From a virus, in IMG/VR virus record IMGVR_UViG_3300018416_004042, positions 1 through 21,873 of that record: DNA of 21,873 nt, one strand, 5' to 3'. Under the pieces are notes generated by a model. That model ran no database searches and was not told where the DNA came from. It saw only the letters and a program-made list of their open reading frames with translations. Shown piece by piece: positions 1-6,686 of this stretch (positions are counted from its first letter, which is position 1; each line of letters begins with the position of its first letter). Made by a program: the position numbers and the translations under genes.

Positions 1-8
1 CAAAAATC

Positions 9-497
9 ATGAAAAAATTAATATTACTATTATTACTAGTTACACCTTTAGCACAAGCACAATCTCATGCTAAAGGTACTGGAATTGTAACTCATGTTGA
101 ACATAATTATATTAATGTGACCAATAAAGTAAAAACAAATATATGTGAACCAGTCAATGTTCCTATTTACGGAGATGGAAACGGCAATCCAGTTGTTGGA
201 GCAATTATTGGTGGAGTAATTGGAAGTCGTTTTGGTGGAGGTGATGGCAAAACTGCAGCAACTGTAATTGGCGCAATTGCTGGTAGCGAAATGAGTCGTA
301 ATTCTAATCGAGAAATTATTGGATACAAAACTGAAGAACATTGCAGAACTCAAGTTTCGTATGTAAATGAGAAAGTGAACAATGGATACACAATTCATTA
401 TATGTTCAATGGATTTGATTTAACTACAACTTCAGATAGACCATATAATGTTGGCGATGAAATTCAACTAAATTTACAAGTTTTTCCGTTAAAGTGA
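9..497 (+). CDS. Exported glycine-zipper (17 kDa surface antigen-like) protein
   Basis: The 162-residue product starts with a clear signal peptide: Lys-Lys, a run of Leu/Ile, then an Ala-Gln-Ala cleavage site near residue 18. Residues about 63-95 form a glycine zipper (GAIIGGVIGSRFGGG followed by TVIGAIAGSEM), the hallmark of the Rickettsia 17 kDa antigen / glycine-zipper 2TM family. The C-terminal part (GY.IHYMFNG, then YNVGDEIQLNLQVFP) fits the usual small beta domain of that family. There is no lipobox Cys right after the signal peptide; two Cys (about 46 and 112) might form a disulfide. The expected place is periplasm or outer membrane of the infected cell. A cellular envelope protein in a T4-like phage is unusual. 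A role in envelope modification or superinfection exclusion is only a guess. The upstream control region is cut off by the window edge. Confidence 0.75.
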   Translation: MKKLILLLLLVTPLAQAQSHAKGTGIVTHVEHNYINVTNKVKTNICEPVNVPIYGDGNGNPVVGAIIGGVIGSRFGGGDGKTAATVIGAIAGSEMSRNSNREIIGYKTEEHCRTQVSYVNEKVNNGYTIHYMFNGFDLTTTSDRPYNVGDEIQLNLQVFPLK

Positions 498-505
498 TAT
501 AAATA
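498..505 (+). promoter_or_regulatory. Possible T4-type late promoter TATAAATA
   Basis: The octamer matches the T4 late promoter consensus TATAAATA exactly and lies between genes. In DNA this AT-rich one or two chance matches per strand are expected, and transcription from it would begin at or inside the adjacent terminator hairpin. The call is therefore weak. Confidence 0.25.
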
Positions 506-510
506 AAACT

Positions 511-537
511 GAGATGCGGAATGTTCCGGTCTCTTTT
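511..537 (+). terminator. Rho-independent terminator after the glycine-zipper gene
   Basis: A hairpin of GAGA + CGGA pairing with TCCG + TCTC (small internal bulge, loop ATGT) is followed directly by TTTT. It sits between the glycine-zipper gene and hsp20, so it separates two transcription units. Confidence 0.6.
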
Positions 538-571
538 AACTAACCTTGCTTAATATAAGGAGGTCATTAAT

Positions 572-1048
572 ATGACAAGTGTAAAGCAACTATTCCCACG
601 TGCCTCATTCGTAGGCTTCGATCATTTGTTAGCAGAGCTAGATCAAGTGGCTCGACAAGCAAACGATCACTATCCACCTCACAATATTCTTAAAGTATCA
701 CCTGAAGAATACGTCATTGAACTAGCAGTCGCTGGATTCAAGCGTTCTGACATTGATATTGAGGTAAACGATAGAACTCTAACTGTACGTGGAGAGCAAA
801 ACCAAACCGACAATGAATATATCCATCGTGGTATTTCGTCAAAACGGTTTGTAAGAACTTTCAGATTGTCTGAGTACGTACAAGTACAAGGAGCAAATCT
901 AACTGATGGAATCCTGTCAATTGAATTGAAGGTAGTACTACCAGAAGAAAAGCGGCCCCGTAAAGTTAGTATCAATTATAACAACGAGGTAATCACACAT
1001 GACACAAATCAAAAATCTTCTCAGTTACTTACAGAAAATGTTGAGTAG
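572..1048 (+). CDS. hsp20: Small heat-shock protein, Hsp20/IbpA family
   Basis: A 158-residue ATP-independent holdase chaperone of the alpha-crystallin family. The alpha-crystallin domain spans about residues 37-135: the strand VIELAVAGFKRSDIDIEV, then TLTVRGEQ, then RTFRLSEYVQVQGANLTDG and the A/GxxL-type GILSIEL around residues 113-119. A PEEKRPRKVSI tail holds the V-S-I (IxI/V-like) motif at about 132-134 that mediates oligomer contacts. Hsp20 is a common auxiliary gene of marine T4-like phages, thought to help folding or assembly during infection. The start at 572 is set by a near-perfect Shine-Dalgarno sequence AAGGAGGT at 557-564. It follows a terminator and probably leads a short operon with the next small genes. 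Confidence 0.95.
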   Translation: MTSVKQLFPRASFVGFDHLLAELDQVARQANDHYPPHNILKVSPEEYVIELAVAGFKRSDIDIEVNDRTLTVRGEQNQTDNEYIHRGISSKRFVRTFRLSEYVQVQGANLTDGILSIELKVVLPEEKRPRKVSINYNNEVITHDTNQKSSQLLTENVE

Positions 1049-1181
1049 CACTATTGATAATATGGTACAAGCACGCCAAAAACAAGTTGAAGCTTATTTA
1101 GCTCGATCTGTTGACTTGGCTGACTTGGAAAGACGGATGAGAGAAATCAGTAAGCCTGGTATTCAGGCACCACACTGGTAA
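999..1181 (+). CDS. Small DUF3563-like protein
   Basis: A 60-residue, probably helical protein overlapping the 3' end of hsp20 by 50 bases in another frame. The segment EAYLARSVDLADLERRMREI matches the pattern of the DUF3563 family (a short bacterial protein with a YLA.S.DL.DLERR core). GAGGT at 986-990, 8 bases upstream, supports the start at 999; an in-frame ATG at 1038 is an alternative that would reduce the overlap. Function is unknown. The family assignment comes from memory of the motif, not a search. Confidence 0.7.
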   Translation: MTQIKNLLSYLQKMLSSTIDNMVQARQKQVEAYLARSVDLADLERRMREISKPGIQAPHW

Positions 1182-1259
1182 TATATAATATATGAGTTGA
1201 GGAGCATCTCATACAAAACAAAAGCTCCGCCTTAAAACACACAACACAGGAGAACTAAT

Positions 1260-1463
1260 ATGTTCACACCAAACTTTTATATCGATCAATTCCAAGCAAC
1301 AAAGAAAATTGTTGCAGATCAAATCTTCAAAGACCAACCTGAATTACAAGTAGTTGCTGTCAATTTTATTGATACACAGACACTATTTGCTAAAATGATA
1401 GTGGATAACAGCATCACTGTTAATAAACTTATCTGGGCTAAATTGACTGAGAGGACTACATAA
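1260..1463 (+). CDS. Small phasin-like conserved phage protein
   Basis: A 67-residue protein preceded by a good Shine-Dalgarno (CAGGAGAA) about 6 bases from the ATG. The pattern FYIDQFQATKKIVADQIF followed by FIDTQTLFAKMIVDN resembles the amphipathic helices of phasin-like proteins encoded by marine phages and bacteria. It overlaps the next gene by one base (TAATG), so the two are probably translationally coupled. Phasins coat polyhydroxyalkanoate granules, but a granule role here is not shown; membrane or chaperone-like association is equally possible. Confidence 0.7.
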   Translation: MFTPNFYIDQFQATKKIVADQIFKDQPELQVVAVNFIDTQTLFAKMIVDNSITVNKLIWAKLTERTT

Positions 1464-1684
1464 TGAGTAACAAAAACCCTTTTGAAATTCGTCAAGATGT
1501 TTTAGCAATGGCTAAAGATTACATGGACAAACAATGGGAAATGAACTATATGTTTAGCCAGCAACTGTTTGAACAAGGTAAGAAAACAGCCGAAGAAATG
1601 CAATCTGTATTGAAGCCTTACAGTATGGATGAATTGATGAAAAAGGCTCAAGAAATGTATGCCTTTGTCGCTAAGAAAGACTAA
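1463..1684 (+). CDS. Small phasin-like helical protein
   Basis: A 73-residue protein, almost entirely predicted helix with heptad-like hydrophobic spacing (NPFEIRQDVLAMAKDYMDKQ, then MFSQQLFEQGKKTAEEM). Similar short proteins beginning NPFEIR/NPYDIR-DVL-MA recur near hsp20 and gene 43 in marine T4-like phages (recollection, not a search). It starts inside the stop of the preceding gene and is followed by a terminator, so it closes the hsp20-led operon. Function unknown. Confidence 0.75.
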   Translation: MSNKNPFEIRQDVLAMAKDYMDKQWEMNYMFSQQLFEQGKKTAEEMQSVLKPYSMDELMKKAQEMYAFVAKKD

Positions 1685-1694
1685 TGGCTTTGTT

Positions 1695-1718
1695 GATGAG
1701 GGCTTCGGCCCTCATCTT
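1695..1718 (+). terminator. Hairpin terminator with UUCG tetraloop
   Basis: A perfect 9-bp stem (GATGAGGGC / GCCCTCATC) closed by the very stable TTCG loop lies 10 bases after the phasin-like gene. The T-tract after it is weak (TTAATT), so it may act partly as an mRNA 3'-end stabiliser. Confidence 0.7.
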
Positions 1719-1741
1719 AATTAAATAATGGAAATAATATT

Positions 1742-2020
1742 ATGATTAAATTATTACGACTAACTTCTGGTGAAGAGATTATTGCTGAAGTATCTGAAGT
1801 ATCTGGTGGATATACAATTGAGGATGTTTCAATTTTACTTCCAACTGAAAATGGAATTGGTCTTGCTGATCTAATGCCATACTCAAAAATGAATCAGCAA
1901 AAGACATTCATCAAAGAATCTTCGGTCTTATTCGTTACAGAACCGGTTGATGGTTTAGCAGATCAATATAAGTCTATTCACTCAAAGATTTTTACTCCTA
2001 CTAGAAATATTGTCTCTTAA
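1742..2020 (+). CDS. Sm/LSm-like phage protein
   Basis: A 92-residue protein starting MIKLLRLTSGEEIIAEV, the pattern of the first two strands of an Sm/Hfq-like barrel (G-E-E-I-I-A-E-V). It continues with YTIEDVSILLP and SSVLFVTEPVDGLADQYKSI. An Sm-like protein of putative cyanophage origin with this type of sequence has been described structurally; that link is from memory. Sm proteins form rings that bind RNA, so a role in phage RNA metabolism is possible but unproven. Its position just before the polymerase gene, separated only by a promoter, is worth noting. Confidence 0.65.
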   Translation: MIKLLRLTSGEEIIAEVSEVSGGYTIEDVSILLPTENGIGLADLMPYSKMNQQKTFIKESSVLFVTEPVDGLADQYKSIHSKIFTPTRNIVS

Positions 2021-2023
2021 TGG

Positions 2024-2052
2024 TGTACAATTATACGAATTTGTTGTATAAT
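2024..2052 (+). promoter_or_regulatory. Promoter upstream of the DNA polymerase gene
   Basis: TGTACA at 2024-2029 and TATAAT at 2047-2052 with a 17-base spacer, 27 bases upstream of the polymerase start. The same -35-like TGTACA recurs before other units in this window. An inverted repeat TTATAC (2031-2036) / GTATAA (2046-2051) overlaps the -10 box and could be an operator. Confidence 0.75.
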
Positions 2053-2078
2053 AGTTATATTAATTATGGAGATAAGCT

Positions 2079-4604
2079 TTGGAATTTTACACGAACGTAG
2101 CTAGATACGGAAACACTCTTCTTTACCGTGGTTATAAAGATGGCCACAAGTTTGAAGATCGAATTCGATTTACACCTACACTATATCAAGCAGATCCTGC
2201 TGGAACCGCGTATACTATGGACGGTATTCGTGTGTCTCCACGTTTGTTTGATACAATGCGAGAAGTAAAAGACTATACCCAACAATGGAAAAATGTTGGT
2301 GGTGCCGATAAAAAGTTGTATGGCAATACAAACTTTATTACACAATTCATTCAAGAAAAATTCCCCGACAATATAGACTTTAATCGTGACCTGGTCAATG
2401 TTTCTACAATTGACATCGAGGTTGCATCTGATGATGGCTTCCCAGAGCCAGATCAAGCCTTGCATGAAGTTATTACTATTACAATCAAAAATAATATTGA
2501 TAACATCTATTATGTCTGGGGTTTGAATCAATATGATCCATTAGCTTGTTCTATTGATGGTTGTAATACATCAAATATTAATTACGTGCAATGTTCTAAC
2601 GAACGAGAACTACTTCTTCGATTTCTAGCTCATTGGAATTCAAAGACTCACTGCCCCGATGTTATCACAGGTTGGAACAGTCGGTTCTTTGATATTCCAT
2701 ATCTTGTAAATCGTATCGTACGTATTGTTGGCGAAGATTTTGCAAAGAAAATGTCGCCTTGGGAACTCATTTCTGCACGTGATATTACCATTAACGGTCG
2801 TAGTCAACAATACTATGAACTTACTGGTATTGCTCAACTTGACTATCTAGAACTCTTCAAAAAGTTTGGTTACTCGTATGGTGCTCAAGAATCTTACAAA
2901 CTAGATCATATTGCTAATGTTGTCTTAGGTGAAAACAAACTGTCTTACGAAGAATTCTCTTCCCTTCATTCTTTGTACAAACACAATTATCAAAAGTTTG
3001 TTGACTATAACATTAAAGACGTTCAACTCGTAGATCGACTTGAAGATAAGATGGGATTGATTACCCTAGCACTTACGATGGCTTATCGTGGTGGTGTTAA
3101 CTATACTGATACTCTTGGCACCACCGCAATTTGGGATGCAATCATCTATCGTGATTTGTGTAACCAAGGTATTGTTGCTCCAACAGCCGAAGATAAATTC
3201 AAATCTGATTATCCTGGTGGTTATGTCAAGCCGCCACATGTTGGTTTACATGAATGGGTTGTATCTTTCGATTTGAACTCACTGTATCCAAACATTATTG
3301 TTCAATGGAACATGTCACCTGAAACAATCGTTGATAATGTACGTGAAAATATTGATCCAGATAAATGTTTGGCTGGCTATCAAAATCAAAACCCCGATTA
3401 TGCTCTTGCTGCAAATGGTGTTTACTTTCGTAAAGATAAGCAAGGTGTTCTACCAAAGATCATTGTTGACTATTACGATGAACGTAAAGCTGTCAAAAAG
3501 AAAATGCTTGCAGCTCAGCAAGAAAAAGAAACCATCGACAAAAATAACAAGATTGAATTGTATCGCGTAGAACGTGATATTGCTAGATATGAAAACCAGC
3601 AGATGGCTATTAAGATCTTGCTCAACTCACTTTATGGCGCACTTGGCAATAAGTACTTCCGTTACTTTGACTTGCGCGTTGCCGAAGGTATTACTCTTAC
3701 TGGTCAGACTGTGATTCGTTGGGCTGAACGTTCTGTCAATGAATTTATGAATAAGATCATCGGCACTAAAGATAAAGATTACATTATTGCAATTGATACT
3801 GATTCTGTGTATGTTAACTTTGGTCCATTGGTAAATAAGTACGTCAAAGAAAATCACGTTCAAAACATTGATAAGATTTGCGAAGATCAATTTCAACCAA
3901 TGCTTCAAAAATCGTATCAAAAACTATTTGATCAGTTTGGTTGTTATATTCCACGCATGGAGATGGGTCGTGAAGCAATTGCTGATCGTGGAATCTGGAC
4001 TGCAAAGAAGCGTTACATTCTTAATGTCCATAATAATGAAGGTGTTCAATACGCAGAACCAAAACTAAAAATCATGGGTATTGAAGCTATTAAGTCTTCT
4101 ACACCATCGGCATGTCGTGATGCACTGAAAAATCTTTTCAAGGTAATCATTTCTGGTTCAGAAACAAAAACACAAAAAGCTATTCAAGAATTCAAAGAAT
4201 ACTTTTCTTCTCTTCCTCCAGAACAAGTTGCCTTTCCTCGTGGTGCTAACGATATTAGCAAATGGTCTAGGTCTCGTGGTGAACTATATACAAAGGGTAC
4301 ACCAATTCATATTCGCGGTGCTATCTTGTACAACCACTATCTCAAAGATAAAGACCTTAGCAAAAAGTATACAACGATCAACAATGGTGAAAAGGTGAAG
4401 TTCTGTTATCTTAAGATGCCTAATCCTATTCGTGAAAATGTCATTGCTTTCCCAGACTATCTTCCACCTGAACTTCAGCTACATGATTATATTAACTATG
4501 ACCTTCAGTTTGAAAAGACTTTCTTAGACCCAATTACCCCGATTCTAGAGGCTGTTGGCTGGACGGCCGAGTCAAAAGTGTCTCTAGAGGACTTCTTTTC
4601 CTAA
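2079..4604 (+). CDS. 43: Family B DNA polymerase with 3'-5' exonuclease (gp43-like)
   Basis: The replicative polymerase, 841 residues versus 898 in T4. Exonuclease motifs: ExoI IDIEV with D112 and E114 (same numbers as in T4), ExoII GWNSRFFDIPYL with D205, ExoIII NIKDVQLVDR with D314. Polymerase motifs: A at VVSFDLNSLYPNI (D398), B at KILLNSLYG (K512, N516), C at AIDTDSVYV (D573, D575). All catalytic acids are present. The start is TTG at 2079 with GGAG at 2068-2071, 7 bases upstream; the resulting N-terminus MEFYTNVARYGN aligns with T4 MKEFYISIETVGN. The C-terminus SLEDFFS looks like the sliding-clamp-binding tail of T4-type polymerases. It has its own promoter and is followed by a terminator, so it appears to be a single-gene unit. 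The weak start codon may limit its level. Confidence 0.98.
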   Translation: MEFYTNVARYGNTLLYRGYKDGHKFEDRIRFTPTLYQADPAGTAYTMDGIRVSPRLFDTMREVKDYTQQWKNVGGADKKLYGNTNFITQFIQEKFPDNIDFNRDLVNVSTIDIEVASDDGFPEPDQALHEVITITIKNNIDNIYYVWGLNQYDPLACSIDGCNTSNINYVQCSNERELLLRFLAHWNSKTHCPDVITGWNSRFFDIPYLVNRIVRIVGEDFAKKMSPWELISARDITINGRSQQYYELTGIAQLDYLELFKKFGYSYGAQESYKLDHIANVVLGENKLSYEEFSSLHSLYKHNYQKFVDYNIKDVQLVDRLEDKMGLITLALTMAYRGGVNYTDTLGTTAIWDAIIYRDLCNQGIVAPTAEDKFKSDYPGGYVKPPHVGLHEWVVSFDLNSLYPNIIVQWNMSPETIVDNVRENIDPDKCLAGYQNQNPDYALAANGVYFRKDKQGVLPKIIVDYYDERKAVKKKMLAAQQEKETIDKNNKIELYRVERDIARYENQQMAIKILLNSLYGALGNKYFRYFDLRVAEGITLTGQTVIRWAERSVNEFMNKIIGTKDKDYIIAIDTDSVYVNFGPLVNKYVKENHVQNIDKICEDQFQPMLQKSYQKLFDQFGCYIPRMEMGREAIADRGIWTAKKRYILNVHNNEGVQYAEPKLKIMGIEAIKSSTPSACRDALKNLFKVIISGSETKTQKAIQEFKEYFSSLPPEQVAFPRGANDISKWSRSRGELYTKGTPIHIRGAILYNHYLKDKDLSKKYTTINNGEKVKFCYLKMPNPIRENVIAFPDYLPPELQLHDYINYDLQFEKTFLDPITPILEAVGWTAESKVSLEDFFS

Positions 4605-4644
4605 ACTGTATCAAAAAAGATACAAAATGTTACAAATATTTTTT

Positions 4645-4706
4645 CCTTTAGAATCAATAACTTAGGGCTACCGCAGTTGTAAGTTATTGATTCTAAAGGC
4701 TTTTTT
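4645..4706 (+). terminator. Strong terminator with 20-bp stem after the polymerase gene
   Basis: Left arm 4645-4664 and right arm 4680-4699 pair perfectly over 20 bases around a 15-base loop, followed by C and six T. The pair T4658-A4686 is C-G in copy 2 (20024-20052), a compensatory change. It ends transcription from gene 43. Confidence 0.92.
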
Positions 4707-4721
4707 ATTTTCACAAAACAG

Positions 4722-4758
4722 TGTACATTCTCTCCAGATATGGTATAATAGTACCATA
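4722..4758 (+). promoter_or_regulatory. Promoter with operator-like palindrome, copy 1
   Basis: TGTACA (4722-4727), 16-base spacer, extended -10 TGGTATAAT with TATAAT at 4744-4749. A palindrome TATGGTA-N6-TACCATA (4739-4745 and 4752-4758) spans the -10 and the likely start site, a typical repressor position. It drives the accessory cluster starting at 4780. Confidence 0.8.
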
Positions 4759-4779
4759 AATTGATAAAGGAATGAAAAT

Positions 4780-4947
4780 ATGTGTAAAATTAAAGACATC
4801 TATACCACAGCTAAAGAGCTTCTTGAATTAGCTGCTGATGGTCAAATTGATTTTGACGATGCTGCTCAACAACTAATGGATCAATATCCAGTTTTAACAC
4901 GTAGCCAAGCGATTGGCTTTTTAGAAGATGCTTCTCAATTCGCCTAA
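4780..4947 (+). CDS. Small helical protein, first gene after cassette copy 1
   Basis: A 55-residue acidic protein beginning MCKIKDIYTTAKELLEL, with further helical segments (IDFDDAAQQLMDQYP, SRSQ-like turn, AIGFLEDASQFA). AAAGGA at 4766-4771, 8 bases before the ATG, is a good ribosome-binding site; the closer ATG at 4772 is in another frame and soon terminates. It is the first gene downstream of an apparently regulated promoter. I do not recognise a family. Confidence 0.7.
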   Translation: MCKIKDIYTTAKELLELAADGQIDFDDAAQQLMDQYPVLTRSQAIGFLEDASQFA

Positions 4948-4958
4948 GGAGATACAAT

Positions 4959-5453
4959 ATGTCTAAGTTGGTAATTTTTACTCAAGTTCGCGAAAACTAT
5001 GGTGCCCATAATTGGGACGGCAAAGGAGAATGCCCTCAGTACTGGAAGTTCAAAGGTGGTCACACATATGTGGTAGAGAACCTCACCAGCGAGCATATCA
5101 ACCGAATTGCACAGGGTGGCATCCCCACTCTCAGCGCGCTGGTTGAGTGCAAAAACGAGTCTTGGGAAGAGTATATCCTGGAATGGAATATTGTGGGAGA
5201 TTCAGACACTCCTTGGGAAGAGTGGGAAAGCCCTACTGAGTTCTACTGGGGTGGGGATCGTTGGCTCGCTCGTTGTGTCACTGAGAACGACGGTGACATG
5301 CGGCAGGGCATTGTGCGTAAACTGGAGCAGTGGATACCTCTAAAAGGAGGGGATCGTTCAGATTATTCGGCACGTTTTGACATGGCAGATGGTGAAAACA
5401 TTGCCTATTCAGATCTGTCGGATTGGTTTGCTGCAGAGGAGGCGGCGGCTTAA
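4959..5453 (+). CDS. Conserved phage protein of unknown function, GC-rich
   Basis: A 164-residue soluble protein, rich in Trp and acidic residues, with the recognisable opening TQVRENYGAHNWDGKGECP and a YWKFKGGHTYVVENL segment. Similar proteins occur in assorted environmental phages (recollection). It has a Shine-Dalgarno AAGGAGAT just upstream. Its base use is visibly more GC-rich (about half G+C by eye, with codons such as CTG, GCG, CGG, GGG) than the surrounding AT-rich genes, which suggests recent acquisition from a different genome. It lies directly behind the mobile-looking cassette. Function unknown. Confidence 0.8.
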   Translation: MSKLVIFTQVRENYGAHNWDGKGECPQYWKFKGGHTYVVENLTSEHINRIAQGGIPTLSALVECKNESWEEYILEWNIVGDSDTPWEEWESPTEFYWGGDRWLARCVTENDGDMRQGIVRKLEQWIPLKGGDRSDYSARFDMADGENIAYSDLSDWFAAEEAAA

Positions 5454-5750
5454 TTGACTAATGACTTTTTCAAACCTACTTTAGAGTGGATTAAAAATGA
5501 TTTTGAATCTAACCGTTTTCGCTTTTGCGTTGAGCTTTTGGCTTGGACTTTTAGCATCGGTTGCTCCATTACTATGGCGGCAACAGTCCCTAACCCGCCT
5601 CTTATTTGGATGTATCCTGTTTGGATCAGCGGGTGCTCTATGTACGCTTGGGCTGCTTATTCTCGCAAATCATTTGGCATGCTCGCTAATTACATGCTAT
5701 TAGTTGGTATTGATGTTGTTGGTTTAGTAAGGATGATTATAAGTGGCTAA
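5454..5750 (+). CDS. Small multi-pass membrane protein
   Basis: A 98-residue protein with three likely membrane segments: about residues 24-45 (FCVELLAWTFSIGCSITMAA), about 49-68 (LIWMYPVWISGCSMYAWAAY) and about 74-95 (FGMLANYMLLVGIDVVGLVRM). The start is TTG immediately after the stop of the preceding gene (TAATTG), with AGAGGAGG at 5435-5442 upstream, so it is translationally coupled. The pattern of a VPNPP loop between helices recurs in marine phage proteins of unknown role. The overlapping hydrophobic frame at 5497-5703 is a shadow. Confidence 0.75.
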   Translation: MTNDFFKPTLEWIKNDFESNRFRFCVELLAWTFSIGCSITMAATVPNPPLIWMYPVWISGCSMYAWAAYSRKSFGMLANYMLLVGIDVVGLVRMIISG

Positions 5751-5976
5751 TGTACATTTTCAACGTAAGATCGCATCAGATGAATTATCTGATACTTTGT
5801 ATTTTTCAACTGGCACATGTGCTGTTCGAACACGATCACCAAATAACTGGGTTTTAGCGACAAAAGAAATAAAGGTCGTAATTGTAAATACCCGTAATAT
5901 TACTGTGAATGGTGATAAGTGCAAGTCAATAGCAGAAGCTAAATTCGTTATACACGACTTAGCATTTGGAGATTAA
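5743..5976 (+). CDS. Hypothetical protein, GTG start
   Basis: A 77-residue, probably beta-rich protein (FQRKIASDELSDTLYFSTG, then WVLATKEIKVVIVNTRNI). The GTG start overlaps the previous stop by 8 bases and has AAGGA at 5729-5733, 9 bases upstream. Ordinary composition for this genome. No family recognised. Confidence 0.6.
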   Translation: MANVHFQRKIASDELSDTLYFSTGTCAVRTRSPNNWVLATKEIKVVIVNTRNITVNGDKCKSIAEAKFVIHDLAFGD

Positions 5977-5978
5977 CT

Positions 5979-6377
5979 ATGAAGATAAATCATGCACCAA
6001 TATTTGATGTAGAAAAAGCTATAGCTCATTATGAAAAGAAAGACAAAGTACAAATCAAATATGTCTGTACGACTGACCTTAGGGCTAGCGATACTCCTGT
6101 TGATGTTTTCTATAGGGAATCCCCTCATCCTGAGTTTGGCAATCGTTATTTTGGTCTTTACCGTAATTATAAAGGAGACACAATGATCACCAACGCGGAC
6201 ATTGTAGAGTCACTTGAGTTTGGTATGATTAAAGATAAAGATGGTAAATATTGGTATAGTTCAACTCACCACGATTGTTTATTCATTGATGGTAATATGA
6301 TTGATGGTGGACGAGAATATATTCGATCATCTGGTCCTGTAGAAGTTTTCAAAATAGTAAATGGCGAGTTTGTATGA
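5979..6377 (+). CDS. Conserved hypothetical protein
   Basis: A 132-residue soluble protein with many Tyr/His/Asp residues; segments FYRESPHPEFGNRYFGLYRN and YWYSSTHHDCLFIDGNMIDG look like a beta-rich core. It begins two bases after the previous stop and overlaps the following deaminase gene by 4 bases (ATGA), so it belongs to the same operon. A tie to the deaminase is possible by position only. Function unknown. Confidence 0.7.
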   Translation: MKINHAPIFDVEKAIAHYEKKDKVQIKYVCTTDLRASDTPVDVFYRESPHPEFGNRYFGLYRNYKGDTMITNADIVESLEFGMIKDKDGKYWYSSTHHDCLFIDGNMIDGGREYIRSSGPVEVFKIVNGEFV

Positions 6378-6685
6378 GCTTTGGTAGCTATAGTTTAACT
6401 GCTGAGATCTTTGACAAGCGTGGTCGAAGAATTTCAAGCGGTAAAAACTTTTATCAAAAGTCGCATCCCTTTCAAGCTAAGTGTGCTAAAAGGGCTGGAA
6501 AAGAAGATGCAATATATCTACATGCTGAGATTCATGCTATTGTGAAGTGTAAAAATTTGACAGATGCTTATAAGATCCGAGTAGAGAGATTTGATAAGCA
6601 TGGAAACCCAATGATAGCTAAACCATGTCCCATTTGTCAGATAGCTATTCAAGAAGCTGGAATTGAAATAGTGGAGCATACATAA
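6374..6685 (+). CDS. Compact zinc-dependent deaminase-fold protein
   Basis: A 103-residue protein carrying the two zinc motifs of the cytidine-deaminase superfamily: HAE at H50-E52 (within YLHAEIHAIVKC) and PCPIC at P84-C88. H50, C85 and C88 would bind zinc and E52 would be the proton shuttle. It is much shorter than dCMP deaminases such as the one at 11442 and belongs to a small phage-type deaminase group. Substrate is unknown: free nucleosides, nucleotides or a base in nucleic acid are all possible. It overlaps its upstream neighbour (ATGA) in an operon of accessory genes. Confidence 0.8.
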   Translation: MSFGSYSLTAEIFDKRGRRISSGKNFYQKSHPFQAKCAKRAGKEDAIYLHAEIHAIVKCKNLTDAYKIRVERFDKHGNPMIAKPCPICQIAIQEAGIEIVEHT

Positions 6686-6686
6686 T

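Larger units (their letters stand above)
4607..4779 (+). repeat. Terminator-operator-promoter cassette, copy 1 (PeSL-like)
   Basis: Nearly the same intergenic sequence occurs again at 19972-20156. In order it holds a small hairpin TGTATC-A6-GATACA (4607-4624), a T-tract, a 20-bp-stem terminator (4645-4706), a promoter (4722-4749) whose -10 lies in a palindrome, and a leader ending at the next start codon. The architecture matches the mobile promoter-early-stem-loop (PeSL) regulatory cassettes described in T4-type phages. The two copies differ mainly in the terminator loop, one compensated base pair, a 10-base tandem duplication in copy 2 and the ribosome-binding region. Confidence 0.85.

Noticed and set aside
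3627-3920. Minus-strand ORFs (for example within the polymerase, hsp20 and methyltransferase genes)
   Set aside because: All lie opposite strongly supported + strand genes and have no ribosome-binding site or recognisable protein pattern.
4607-4624. CRISPR or IS-end interpretation of the short repeat TGTATC-A6-GATACA
   Set aside because: There are only two copies, no spacers, no transposase gene and no target duplication; it is part of the larger regulatory cassette.
5497-5703. Overlapping hydrophobic + strand ORF of 68 residues
   Set aside because: It is a shifted frame of the membrane protein at 5454-5750, which has coupling to its neighbour and a recognisable VPNPP-type pattern.
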